Shown in pieces: positions 21,326 through 30,225 of a stretch of 64,000 nt of DNA. The DNA comes from Streptomyces sp. NBC_01754 (GTDB lineage: Bacteria > Actinomycetota > Actinomycetes > Streptomycetales > Streptomycetaceae), in the NCBI RefSeq assembly GCF_035918015.1, contig NZ_CP109132.1:7674803-7738802 (forward strand), read 5' to 3'. A program made the position numbers and the translations under genes. The stretch's first letter is position 1, and each line of letters opens with the position of its first letter. The notes under the pieces were generated by a model, which had not been told where the DNA came from, did no database searches, and worked only from the letters and a program-made list of their open reading frames with translations.

Positions 21326-22302
21326 ATGCGTATCGCCCGTCACCACGAGTTCGGCCCCCCTGCGGTGCTGCGCGTCGAGGAGGCAGGCAAACCGGCACCC
21401 GGGCCCGGCGAGGTGCTGATCCGTACCGAGGCGATCGGCGTCAACTTCGCCGAGTGCCAGCGTCGGCAGGGCATCCCGGTCGGTGGCCCGGCGACCCTTC
21501 CCGGGTCTCCGGGCGGTGATGTCGCCGGCACCGTCGAGGCCCTCGGTGAAGGCGTGACCCAGGTACGTGTCGGGGAACGAGTGGTCACCGGCGTCGCGGC
21601 CGACGGGTACGCAGAGTACGTCGTGGCCCGCGCCGACTGGCTGTTCACCGTCCCCGAAGGGATCGACGCCGGGCAGGCCACGTCCCTGCCGATCCCCGCC
21701 CAGACCGCGTATCACGCGCTCGTCACGGCGGCCCGGCTGCAGCCGGGGGAGTCCGTGCTGATCACGGCGGCGGCGGGGGCATCGGCCATCTGCTGGTCCA
21801 ACTGACCAAGGCGCTGGGCGCGGGCCAGGTGATCGCGGCCGCGAGCAGCCAGGACAAGCTGGACTTCGCCGTCTCGCTCGGCGCCGACCTCACCGCCGAC
21901 TACAGCCAGGACGACTGGGACAAGAAGATCCTGGCCGCCACCGGCGGCAAGGGCGTCGACGTCGTCCTGGAGACCGTGGGTGGGTCGGTCCTGGCCCGAA
22001 GTGTCGGCCTGATCGCCCCGTTCGGGCGGATGGTGGTGTACGGCACGGCGAGCGGCGAGGTTCCGGCGGTCGAGGTCGCCGACATCTTCGACAACCGTAC
22101 GGTCATGGGCTTCAGCATGTGGGGCGTGATGGCCCATCGGCCGAAGGCGCTGGCCGAGGGGGCGAAGGAGCTGCTGGAGCTCGTCGCCTCCGGCAAAGTG
22201 CGGCCTGTCGTGCACGCCGAACTGCCGCTGGAGCGGGCCGCGGACGCGCACGCGCTGATGGAGGAACGCTCCCAGCTCGGCCGCGTGGTCCTCGTCCCCT
22301 GA
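21326..22302 (+). pseudogene. Zinc-free quinone oxidoreductase (MDR family), frameshifted
   Basis: The first part from ATG 21326 (GAGGAG upstream) covers the GroES-like domain, ending at LQPGESVLITAAAG. One base is missing in the GGGGGC run near 21778. Adding it gives TAAAGGIGHLLVQLTKALG, the NADPH-binding glycine motif, and then the frame continues to VVLVP at 22302. The intact protein would be ~325 residues and clearly a paralogue of the product of 24036-25013. A single-base loss in a homopolymer could be a sequencing error. Confidence 0.85.
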
Positions 22303-22380
22303 CACAGGTCCGGCTGCCCGGAAAGTCCGGGTGTCCGGCGGGCAGCCGGCCGGACGAGGGCCTTGCACCGCTAATATGTA

Positions 22381-22417
22381 GACTAACAAACACATGCGTG
22401 ACGGCATGTAATTAGTC
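22381..22417. promoter_or_regulatory. Nested dyad in AT-rich promoter region, now split from its gene by an IS
   Basis: GACTAA (22381-22386) and TTAGTC (22412-22417) flank an inner dyad ACATGC-gtgacg-GCATGT (22392-22409). The stretch is AT-rich against its surroundings, with TTGCAC just upstream (22361 onward). It looks like an operator-promoter for the oxidoreductase at 24036 before the IS4-type element landed between them. The binding protein is unknown; HxlR, TetR and MarR types all use such dyads. Confidence 0.45.
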
Positions 22418-22474
22418 CCGGATCCCTGGGCTGAGCCGCCGGCGTCTTCGCGGCTCGACAACACCTCCTAGTTG

Positions 22475-24014
22475 CAATGCCGTTCGGTTAGGGGTTCGTT
22501 CGGCGGTGCAACTCTCGGCGTTTCGGCTGGTGATACGGGTGCAGCCCTTGTAGTGGTTCTCGGGTCCGCCAAGACTCGTGTTCCTCTGCAAGGGCTGCAG
22601 TGTCTGATTCTGTCATTACGCATGCTCCCGGTGTGTTTGCCGTGGGGCACCTGGGCGAGTTGACCCAGGTTGTTCCGTTCGATCTTGTCGACGAGGCACT
22701 CGCGTCCGCGGGTGGTCTGCAGCATCGGGTGCGGCGGCTGCCGTCGCGGGTGGTGGTCTACCTCCTGCTCGCAGGCGCGCTGTTCACCGGGACGGGCTGG
22801 ACGGGAATCTGGTCCCGGCTGAACGCCTCGCTGCCTGTGCCGCTGCCTGTACCGGCGCCTTCATCGATCACGGCTGCGATGCGGCGGGTCGGCCCCAGAC
22901 CGTTGAAAGCACTGTTCGATCTGGTCAAAGGCCCCGCAGCGGTGACCGCGACACAGGTGACACGGTTCGCGGGCAGGCTGGTGGTCGCGATCGATGGGGC
23001 CCAGATCGCGCTGCCGGACACGCCCGCGAACCTGTCGGTGTTCCCCAAGGCGAAGGCCGGACCGAACGGGCCCGGCTGGTTACCCGATGCTGCGTCTGGT
23101 CACGCTGACGGCCTGCGGGACCCGAACCCTCATGGACGCCGTCTTCGGCACCGACGTGACCGGCGAGCTGACCTACGCCCGTGACCTGGTCACAGGCGCG
23201 GGCACGACCAGAGCACTCCGGCGCGGGATGCTGCTGCTGGGTGACCGAAACTTCTCAGCCACCAGGTTCGTGGACACGGTCGCATCCACGGGCGCGGACT
23301 TCCTTATCCGGGCCAAGACCCACAGCACAGCGCTCAAGCTGCCGATCCTGCGCCGTCTGCCCGACGGCACGTTCCTGTCCCGCATAGGTGAAGTCCCCGT
23401 CCGTGTCATTGAGGCCACCCTCACCCTCACCCCTGCCGACAGCACCAGCGAACACACCGCCACCCACAGCACCTACCGGCTGGTCACCAGCCTGCTCGAC
23501 CCCGACGAAGCACCCGCCACCGCCCTGGTCAGGCTCTACCGAGAGCGCTGGGAGATCGAGACCAGCTACTGCGAGCTGAAATCGGCCATCCTCGGCGGCA
23601 GAGTCCTGCGCGGCCGCCACCCGGCGGCCGTCACCCAGGAGACCTGGGCACTTCTGGTCGCCTACCAGGCACTACGCACCGCGATGAGCGACGCCGTCCT
23701 GCACCGGCCCGACATCGACCCCGACCGCGCCGCATTCACCATCGCGCTGAACACAGCACGTGACCAGATCATCCGGGCCGCCGGCATCATCCCCCACGCC
23801 CAGACCGACCTCGTCGGACAAATCGGCACCGCCATACTCAACGGCCTCCTGCCCGCCCGCCGTCACCGGTCCCGGCCCCGCGTGAAGAAACGAGCGATCA
23901 ACTCCAAGTACCGCGCCGTCGGCCGCCACACCGACCACCGAACCCACAGAACCGCCGTCCATATCGAGATCAACACATTGCCAAACCCGCCAGACGGCTA
24001 ACCGAACGGCATTG
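22475..24014 (+). mobile_element. IS4-family-type insertion sequence with target duplication
   Basis: The 1540-bp element has 17-bp perfect terminal inverted repeats CAATGCCGTTCGGTTAG (22475-22491; complement at 23998-24014). It is flanked by direct copies of CTCCTAGTTG (22465-22474 and 24015-24024), a 10-bp target duplication. The repeat could also be read as 18-bp ends with an 8-bp duplication, because the border base is ambiguous. The insertion is 11 bases before the start codon of the next gene and leaves its GGGAG ribosome site in place. Confidence 0.93.
22600..24001 (+). pseudogene. IS4-family transposase, frameshifted
   Basis: The N-terminal ~160 residues start at GTG 22600 and include FAGRLVVAIDGAQIALPDT, with the first catalytic Asp. 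Near 23076 the frame moves forward by one base (extra T in GGCTGGTTACCC). It then continues with LLGDRNF (second Asp) and LYRERWEIETSYCELK, the YREK-type region with the catalytic Glu, to the stop at 23999-24001. The site has no obvious slippery heptamer, and IS4 transposases are normally single-frame, so I read it as inactivated or mis-sequenced rather than programmed. Confidence 0.85.
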
Positions 24015-24035
24015 CTCCTAGTTGGGAGAAGAACC

Positions 24036-25013
24036 ATGCGTATCGTCCGCCACGACGAGCACGGAGCCCCCTCAGTGCTGCGTGTCGAAGAGGCGGAGAA
24101 GCCGCAGCCCGGACCGGGCGAAGTGCTGATCCGCTCAGAGGCCATCGGCGTCACGTTCGCCGAGGTCCAGCGCCGCCAGGGCATTCCGATCGGCGGCCAC
24201 GCCTCGCTGCCGGGCGTCCCCGGCGGCGACGTCGCCGGCACCGTCGAGGCCCTCGGCGAGGGTGTCACCGACCTCCGGGTCGGTGACCGTATCGTCGTCG
24301 ACGTCGACCACAGTGCCTACGCCGACCATGTGATCGCCGACCCGGCCTGGGCCATTGCCATCCCGGACACCATGGACGCCGCCGAGGCGACCCTGCTGCC
24401 CAGCCCGTGCCAGACCGCCTACCACGCACTCAAGGAGTCCGGTCAGCTCAAGCCCGGTGAGACCGTGCTGATCGACGCCGCCTCGGGCGGTGTCGGCCAC
24501 CTCGCCGTCCAGATCGCCAAGGCGATGGGCGCGGGCAAGGTCATCGCCACCGCGAGCACCCAGGCCAAGCTGGACTTCGTCCGTGACCTGGGCGCCGACG
24601 TGACGGTCAACTACACGGACGAGGACTGGGACGACCAGGTCAAGGCCGCCACCGAGGGCCGTGGCGCCGATGTCGTCCTGGAGACGGTCGGCGGCGACAT
24701 CCTCATCAAGAGCGTCGCCCTGACCGCTCAGTTCGGCCGACTGGTCTTCTACGGCTCGGCCAGCGGCGACATCCAGCCGGTCAACCCGCTGATGCTCAGC
24801 CGCATGAAGACCGTGGCCGGCTTCGCGCTCTACGCGATGCTCTACAACAGGCCCGAGGCCATCGCCGCGGGCCGGCGGGATCTGTTCGACATGATCAGCT
24901 CCGGCAAGGTCCGGCCGATCGTGCACGAGCGGCTTCCCCTCGTGGACGCCGCCAAGGCTCACGAACTGATGGAGGCCCGGGCGCAGCTCGGCAAGGTCGT
25001 CCTCGTTCCCTGA
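24036..25013 (+). CDS. Zinc-free quinone oxidoreductase (MDR family)
   Basis: The 325-residue protein has a GroES-like N-terminus and an NADPH-binding Rossmann domain with DAASGGVGHLAVQIAKAMG near residue 150. The zinc-ligand cysteines of alcohol dehydrogenases are absent, as in quinone oxidoreductases (QOR/Zta1 group). Its likely role is reduction of a quinone or enone intermediate in the adjacent aromatic pathway, or detoxification. It is a close paralogue of the broken gene at 21326. The IS4-type insertion immediately upstream separates it from the dyad-bearing promoter, so expression may now depend on the IS. Confidence 0.9.
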   Translation: MRIVRHDEHGAPSVLRVEEAEKPQPGPGEVLIRSEAIGVTFAEVQRRQGIPIGGHASLPGVPGGDVAGTVEALGEGVTDLRVGDRIVVDVDHSAYADHVIADPAWAIAIPDTMDAAEATLLPSPCQTAYHALKESGQLKPGETVLIDAASGGVGHLAVQIAKAMGAGKVIATASTQAKLDFVRDLGADVTVNYTDEDWDDQVKAATEGRGADVVLETVGGDILIKSVALTAQFGRLVFYGSASGDIQPVNPLMLSRMKTVAGFALYAMLYNRPEAIAAGRRDLFDMISSGKVRPIVHERLPLVDAAKAHELMEARAQLGKVVLVP

Positions 25014-25224
25014 CGGCCCTCCTCGCAGTCGTGGCCGGCCGCGACCTCCCCCGATCGCGGCCGGCCACCCCAGTACCGCACACCTGGCGAAGTGAAGATC
25101 CCCTTTTCGGACAGGCCATGACGTCGGCCGAGTACCGCGGCCGACGGGACGGGGACGGCACACCACTCGCAGCGGCAGCCGCCGCACGCGGCACCCCTGA
25201 TCCCACTACCGAAAGGTCACTTCC

Positions 25225-26802
25225 GTGTCCGCCCCGACCACCGATTCCAACGCCCCTCAGACCGGCGCGAGTCCAGCGCCAGACACCAGGATCTCCACCG
25301 TCATCGCGGCCTGCATGCTCGCGATCTTCCTGGCGATGCTCGACTCACAGATCGTCGCCACCGCCCTGCCCCGCATCGTCGGGGACCTCGGCGGCCTCGA
25401 CCAGTTCGCCTGGGTGACCACCGCGTACATCATCGCCAGCAGCGTCACCACCCCTGTCTACGGCAAGCTCGGGGACCTCTTCGGACGCAAGAAGGTCTTC
25501 CTCGTCGCCATCGCGATCTTCGTCGTCGGCTCCGCCACCGCGGGAGCCGCGCAGTCCATGGAGCAGCTGATCCTGTTCCGCACCGTGCAGGGCGTCGGCG
25601 CCGGCGGACTGTTCGTGTCCGTACTCGCCATCATCGGCGACCTGTTCAGCCCACGTGAGGGCGCCAAGTACTTCAACCTGTTCGGCATCGTCTTCGCGGC
25701 GGCGGCTCTCGCGGGACCGGCGGTCGGCGGTGTGCTCACCGATCTGCTCAGCTGGCACTGGGTGTTCCTGATCAATCTACCCCTCGGCGTGATCGTCTTC
25801 GTGCTCGTCGCGGGCTGTCTGCATCTGCCGCCCAAGTCCCGGCGCGCACACATCGACTACGCGGGCTTCATCACCCTCAGCGCCGCGATCGTCGCCCTCA
25901 CACTGCTCGCGAGCTGGGGCGGGGTGAAGTACGACTGGATCTCACCGCAGATCCTCGGTCTCGCCGCCCTCTCCATCGTCATGGGCGGCCTGTTCGTGGC
26001 GGCCGAGCGACGCGCTCCCGAGCCGGTCATCCCGCTCCATCTGTTCCGTGACTCCACGTTCAGCGTCAGCGTCCTGGTCAGCATCGCCGCGGGCATCGTC
26101 TTCCTCGGCGCCGTCAACTTCCTCGCGCTGTACATCCAGGTCGTCACCGGCGCCAGCCCCACCATGTCCGGTGTCGTGCTGCTGCCGATGATGTTCGGGC
26201 TCGTCGCGGCCTCGGTCGTCAGCGGCCAGATCATCACGAAGACCGGCAGGTACAAGTGGTATCCGGTGCTCAGCATGGCCACCGGCATCGCCGGCGCGCT
26301 GCTCCTCTCCACCATGGACACCGGCACACCGCGGGTCGTTGCCATCGCCTACATGCTGCTGTTCGGCATCGCCGCGGGTCTCAACATGCAGGTCCTCACC
26401 ATGGCCGCGCAGAACACCGCGCCGCGTGACGACATCGGCGCCGTGCACGCCACGGTGGCCTTCACCCGCCAGCTCGGCAGCACCCTGGGCATCTCGGTGT
26501 TCGCCGCGATCTTCTACAACCGGCTCACAGAGGACCTCGCCAAGCGGGTTCCTGCCGGGGCGCTCGACGGGATCGACCACAACTCGCTCTCCTCGAACGA
26601 GGTGCTGACGAAGCTGGCCGCTCCTGTGCGCGACGCGGTCGAGCACGCCTACGCCGCCGCGCTCAGCCCCGTCTTCCTCGCCGCGGTGCCGGTGCTCGTC
26701 GTCGGCCTGGGCATTGCCCTGCTGATGAAGAACATGCCGCTGCGCTCCTGGGACCACGGCGGTTCCGAGGGCTCCTCGGAGGAGCACGCCGACCGGCACT
26801 GA
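25225..26802 (+). CDS. EmrB/QacA-type MFS drug exporter
   Basis: The 525-residue protein starts at GTG 25225 and has about 14 hydrophobic segments, the length of the DHA2 group. Motifs are LDSQIVATALPRIVGDLGG (helix 1, with the conserved D and the ALP pattern) and GKLGDLFGRKKVF (motif A). VGAGGLFVS and PAVGGVLTD (motif C) follow. Such proteins export antibiotics by proton antiport and often sit in polyketide clusters as self-resistance. The 211-bp gap before it shows no gene. Confidence 0.92.
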   Translation: MSAPTTDSNAPQTGASPAPDTRISTVIAACMLAIFLAMLDSQIVATALPRIVGDLGGLDQFAWVTTAYIIASSVTTPVYGKLGDLFGRKKVFLVAIAIFVVGSATAGAAQSMEQLILFRTVQGVGAGGLFVSVLAIIGDLFSPREGAKYFNLFGIVFAAAALAGPAVGGVLTDLLSWHWVFLINLPLGVIVFVLVAGCLHLPPKSRRAHIDYAGFITLSAAIVALTLLASWGGVKYDWISPQILGLAALSIVMGGLFVAAERRAPEPVIPLHLFRDSTFSVSVLVSIAAGIVFLGAVNFLALYIQVVTGASPTMSGVVLLPMMFGLVAASVVSGQIITKTGRYKWYPVLSMATGIAGALLLSTMDTGTPRVVAIAYMLLFGIAAGLNMQVLTMAAQNTAPRDDIGAVHATVAFTRQLGSTLGISVFAAIFYNRLTEDLAKRVPAGALDGIDHNSLSSNEVLTKLAAPVRDAVEHAYAAALSPVFLAAVPVLVVGLGIALLMKNMPLRSWDHGGSEGSSEEHADRH

Positions 26803-26832
26803 GCGCCTCAGGGCGCCGAAGTCCACCACCAG

Positions 26833-26868
26833 GAGGGCCGCTTCCCCGTGCGGGGGGAAGCGGCCCTC
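26833..26868 (+). terminator. Hairpin terminator after the exporter
   Basis: A perfect 15-bp stem (26833-26847 with 26854-26868) with a 6-base loop begins 31 bases after the exporter stop. The remaining interval to 27000 holds no gene. Confidence 0.8.
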
Positions 26869-26999
26869 GTGCCGTTGCCGTACGCGGTCGTCCGCGCCTG
26901 CGCTCGTGCTCCAGAGCTCTTCGAGCCCCGCTCGACACCCCCCGGCCATCGTCGGGGGCAGCACCGCAAACAGATGCCGAGAGTGCCCTGGAGGCCCGT

Positions 27000-28040
27000 G
27001 TGACCACGACCGAAGACCCGACAAAGGCCGCGGCGGTCGACCCCGGCCCGCTGATCAAGCTGACCATCGCGGACTGCGCCGCGAAGGTGTTGCACAGCGC
27101 GGTGACGCTCGGCGTCTTCGGGGCGCTCGCGGACGGGCCCGCCGACGCCGCCCGTACGGCCGAGCGCACCGGGATGCACCACCGCATGGCCGCCGACTAC
27201 CTCGACGCTCTCGCCGGCCTCGGCCTGCTGGAGCGCACGGACGGCCGCTACCGCAACTCCGCGCTCGCGCAGACCTATCTGGTGCCCGGCTCGTCCTCGT
27301 ACCTCGGCGGGTTCGTCGAGCTGACGAACGAGACGCTGTACGGCACCTGGGGCCGGCTCACCGAGGCGCTGCGCAGCGGCGAACCCCAGCATCTCGACCC
27401 GGACAAGGGCGGGTTCGTCGGCGACAAGCACCAGGACCCCGGCAAGATGAAGCGGTTCCTCGCAGGTCTCGACGCCTACAGCGACCGGATGGGCGCCGAA
27501 CTGGCCCGCCGCGTCGACTGGAGTCGCCACGGCTCCTTCGTCGACCTGGGCGGCGCCCGCGGCAACCTTGCCGCCGTCCTGGTCAAGGCGCACCCGCACC
27601 TCGAGGCGACCTGCTTCGATCTGGAACGCACCCGGCCGCTGTTCACCGAGCACGTCGGCCGGCTCGGCCTCGGCGACCGGATCGCCTTCGCCGGCGGGGA
27701 CTTCTTCACCGACGACCTTCCGCAGGCCGACGTCGTCGTCCTCGGCCACATCCTGCACGGCTTCGACACCGACCGGCGGCGCACCCTGCTGCGGCGGGTC
27801 CACGAGGCGGTCCGCCCCGGCGGCGCGGTGCTCGTCTACGACCGCATGATCGACGACGACCGCAGCGACCCCGAGCGGCTGCTCAGCAGCCTGCACACGA
27901 GGCTCGTCAGCCCGGACGGCTCCGAGTACCGGGTGGCGGACTGCCGTACCTGGCTGCGTGAGGCGGGTTTCACCGACGGCGGTGCGGAGCCGCTGCTCGG
28001 CACCCACACGCTCGTGACGGCCCACACGTCCCACAAGTGA
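27000..28040 (+). CDS. SAM-dependent O-methyltransferase
   Basis: The 346-residue protein starts at GTG 27000 after GGAGG. It has an N-terminal dimerisation/winged-helix part (residues ~15-90) and a methyltransferase fold with FVDLGGARGNLAAVLV near 180-195 and VVVLGHILHGFD near 247. Family membership is Methyltransf_2-like, as for aromatic polyketide and phenazine O-methyltransferases. Its stop is 11 bases before the ATG of the FAD monooxygenase, so the two are cotranscribed and probably act on the same aromatic scaffold. Confidence 0.87.
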   Translation: MTTTEDPTKAAAVDPGPLIKLTIADCAAKVLHSAVTLGVFGALADGPADAARTAERTGMHHRMAADYLDALAGLGLLERTDGRYRNSALAQTYLVPGSSSYLGGFVELTNETLYGTWGRLTEALRSGEPQHLDPDKGGFVGDKHQDPGKMKRFLAGLDAYSDRMGAELARRVDWSRHGSFVDLGGARGNLAAVLVKAHPHLEATCFDLERTRPLFTEHVGRLGLGDRIAFAGGDFFTDDLPQADVVVLGHILHGFDTDRRRTLLRRVHEAVRPGGAVLVYDRMIDDDRSDPERLLSSLHTRLVSPDGSEYRVADCRTWLREAGFTDGGAEPLLGTHTLVTAHTSHK

Positions 28041-28051
28041 GGAGAGAGACC

Positions 28052-29671
28052 ATGACGCAGGACACGACGCAGGAGCAGGCGCAGGTCGTCATCGTCGGCG
28101 GTGGGCTCACCGGACTGTCGGCCGCCGTGTTCCTCGCCGCGCACGGAGTGCGCGCGACGCTCGTGGAGCGCCACCCGGACACCTCCACGCACCCGAAGGC
28201 CCGCGCCATCAACCCGCGTACCATGGAGCTCTACCGAGCGGTCGGCATGGAGGAGCGGGTACGGGCCGGGCGCTCGCCCATCTCCGGCAACACCGATCTG
28301 GTCCACGTCGAGACGCTGGCGGGCAACGAGCGCGTTCGGATGCCCAACGCGTCGCCCGATGACATCGGCCGGATCAGCCCCACGCAGTGGACGCTGATCG
28401 ACCAGAACCAGCTGGAGCCGATCCTGCGCGAACGCGCCGTCGAGGCAGGGGCTGACGTCCGCTTCCACACCCGCGTCGACGCGGTCGAGCAGGACGCCGA
28501 CGGGGTGCTGCTGCGCACCACCGACCTCGGAACCGGCGAGAGCGGCGCACTGCGCGCCTCGTACGTCATAGCGGCCGACGGAAGCCGCAGCCCGGTGCGC
28601 GAGATGCTGTCCATCGGCGCTCACGGCCGCGGCACCCTCACCCATCTGGTCAGCTTCTTCTTCGAGGCCGACCTCGAGGCGGCGCTGCGCGGGCGGAAGA
28701 TCATCGCCGCGTACGTCAACAACCCCGAGGTGCGCGGCACCATCATCCCGATCGACAACGACCGCCGCTGGGTCATCAACGTCTCCTTCTTCCCCGACCG
28801 TGGCGAGAGCGCCGACGACTTCACCGAAGAGCGGTGCGTCGAGCTGGTCAGGGCCGCGGTCGGCATCCCCGGACTGCCGCTGAAGGTCGAGTCGGTGGCC
28901 ATGCCGGCCTGGGACATCTCGGCGCGCGTCGCGGACGCGTCCACCACCCGCCGGATCTTTGTCGCCGGCGACGCGGCGCACGTCATGCCGCCCACCGGCG
29001 CCTTCGGTGCCAGCACCGGCATCCAGGACGCGTACAACCTCGCCTGGAAGCTCGCCCTGGTACTGAACGGCCAGGCCGGACCCGGTCTGCTGGAGTCGTA
29101 CGCGGCGGAGCGCAAGCCGGTCGCCGAGGAGACCGTGAAGCAGGCGATGCTGCGCTTCGCGGTGCGCGAGGGCAAGCAGTTCAGGGACGTCGAGAACGAG
29201 TTGCTCGACGAGACCACGATGACCTTCGGCTACTGCTATCCGGCCGGTGCCTTCGTCGCCGAGAACGGGTCCCCCGACACCCTCATCGAGGACCCGGAGC
29301 ACCCCAGCGGCCGCCCCGGAGCGCGCGCCCCGCACGTCCCCCTGGACGGCGAGCACGGACCCCTGTCCACGCTCGACCTGTTCGGCGGAGGCTTCGTGCT
29401 GCTCGCCGATTCCGCCGCGGGCCATTGGGCGGAGCTCGCGGACCGGGCCGTCCGCGAGCTCGGCCTGACGCTGACCGTGCACAGCATCGGCTCCGGCGCC
29501 GGACTCCGCGACCAGGACGGCCAGTTCCGGCAGCGGTACGGACTGCTGGAGGGCGGGGCCGTGCTGGTACGCCCCGACGGATTCGTCTGCTGGCGCGCCA
29601 CGACCGGCCGCCCCGGCGGAACGGACAACGAGATCGCGGGCGCCCTGCGCCGCGTGCTCGCGCGCGCCTGA
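28052..29671 (+). CDS. FAD-dependent aromatic hydroxylase (PheA/TetX type)
   Basis: The 539-residue protein has the complete FAD set: GxGxxG as VIVGGGLTGLSAAVFL near residue 11, then LVERHP for ribose contact, the DG motif YVIAADGSRSPVRE near 172, and the GD motif IFVAGDAAHVMPPTGAFGAS near 305. A thioredoxin-like C-terminal domain follows, with VLVRPDGFVCWRA near the end. It resembles anthracycline and angucycline hydroxylases (RdmE/PgaE group). ATG 28052 is preceded by GAGGAGAG. It appears intact, unlike the other two monooxygenases in this window. Confidence 0.93.
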   Translation: MTQDTTQEQAQVVIVGGGLTGLSAAVFLAAHGVRATLVERHPDTSTHPKARAINPRTMELYRAVGMEERVRAGRSPISGNTDLVHVETLAGNERVRMPNASPDDIGRISPTQWTLIDQNQLEPILRERAVEAGADVRFHTRVDAVEQDADGVLLRTTDLGTGESGALRASYVIAADGSRSPVREMLSIGAHGRGTLTHLVSFFFEADLEAALRGRKIIAAYVNNPEVRGTIIPIDNDRRWVINVSFFPDRGESADDFTEERCVELVRAAVGIPGLPLKVESVAMPAWDISARVADASTTRRIFVAGDAAHVMPPTGAFGASTGIQDAYNLAWKLALVLNGQAGPGLLESYAAERKPVAEETVKQAMLRFAVREGKQFRDVENELLDETTMTFGYCYPAGAFVAENGSPDTLIEDPEHPSGRPGARAPHVPLDGEHGPLSTLDLFGGGFVLLADSAAGHWAELADRAVRELGLTLTVHSIGSGAGLRDQDGQFRQRYGLLEGGAVLVRPDGFVCWRATTGRPGGTDNEIAGALRRVLARA

Positions 29672-30225
29672 GCCAGGCCGCGTCCGCAAGCCCCGCCGGG
29701 CTGCGATGCCTGGCACGCTCCTTTGGAGCCGGGGCCGGAAGCGCCCTGCGCGGAGACTTCGCCTGGGGCGACCCCAGCTGCGTCGTCGGGCTGGTCCCCG
29801 TACGCCAAGTACGCGTACGGGGCCCCGCCTTGCGAGCGTCCGCACAGACGCCGCAGGCCCTGTAACGCCGTCGGCGCGCTTCCTCCGGTTCTCCCGGGGG
29901 AAGCGCGCCGACGCGTTGCCGGGGCGTGTCCGGTGGGTCTTGGACGCCTGCGGCGGGCCTGTCCCGACGCCTCCCGCCACGCCCTACGGCGTGGGACCCC
30001 GCTTCCCGCTATCTGGGGCTCCGCCCCAGCCCCTGTACCTCGCACCTCCCCTACGCCCTGCGGGCGTGGGAGAACGGCGGCGGGACTGGATTCTCGGGCT
30101 GTCCCTTGGTCGTGACATCGCCTCGGGGACCCAGAGGGCGTTCGGCGGCTGGGGGCTTGCCCCCGGTGGGGGAAGCGGGGTCCCCCACGCCGCAGCGCAG
30201 CGGGACGGGTGGGGAAGGACTCGCG
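29672..30225. other. Noncoding interval with several GC-rich hairpins
   Basis: No convincing gene lies between the convergent monooxygenases. CTGGGG-cga-CCCCAG is around 29763-29777. A 10-bp stem, CCCCGTACGC (29796-29805) with GCGTACGGGG (29813-29822), follows. Several further GGGGCTCCGCCCC-like foldbacks lie between 30010 and 30190. These resemble the dispersed intergenic GC repeats common in Streptomyces and may act as bidirectional terminators. Open frames here are compositional artefacts. Confidence 0.6.

Noticed and set aside
23060..23100. Programmed frameshift in the IS4-type transposase
   Set aside because: No slippery heptamer is visible, the shift is plus one, and IS4 transposases are normally encoded in one frame; an inserted T explains it.
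29672..30225. Several overlapping frames between the convergent monooxygenases
   Set aside because: All are Arg/Pro/Gly-rich with no motifs, and the DNA is full of GC foldbacks typical of intergenic repeats.
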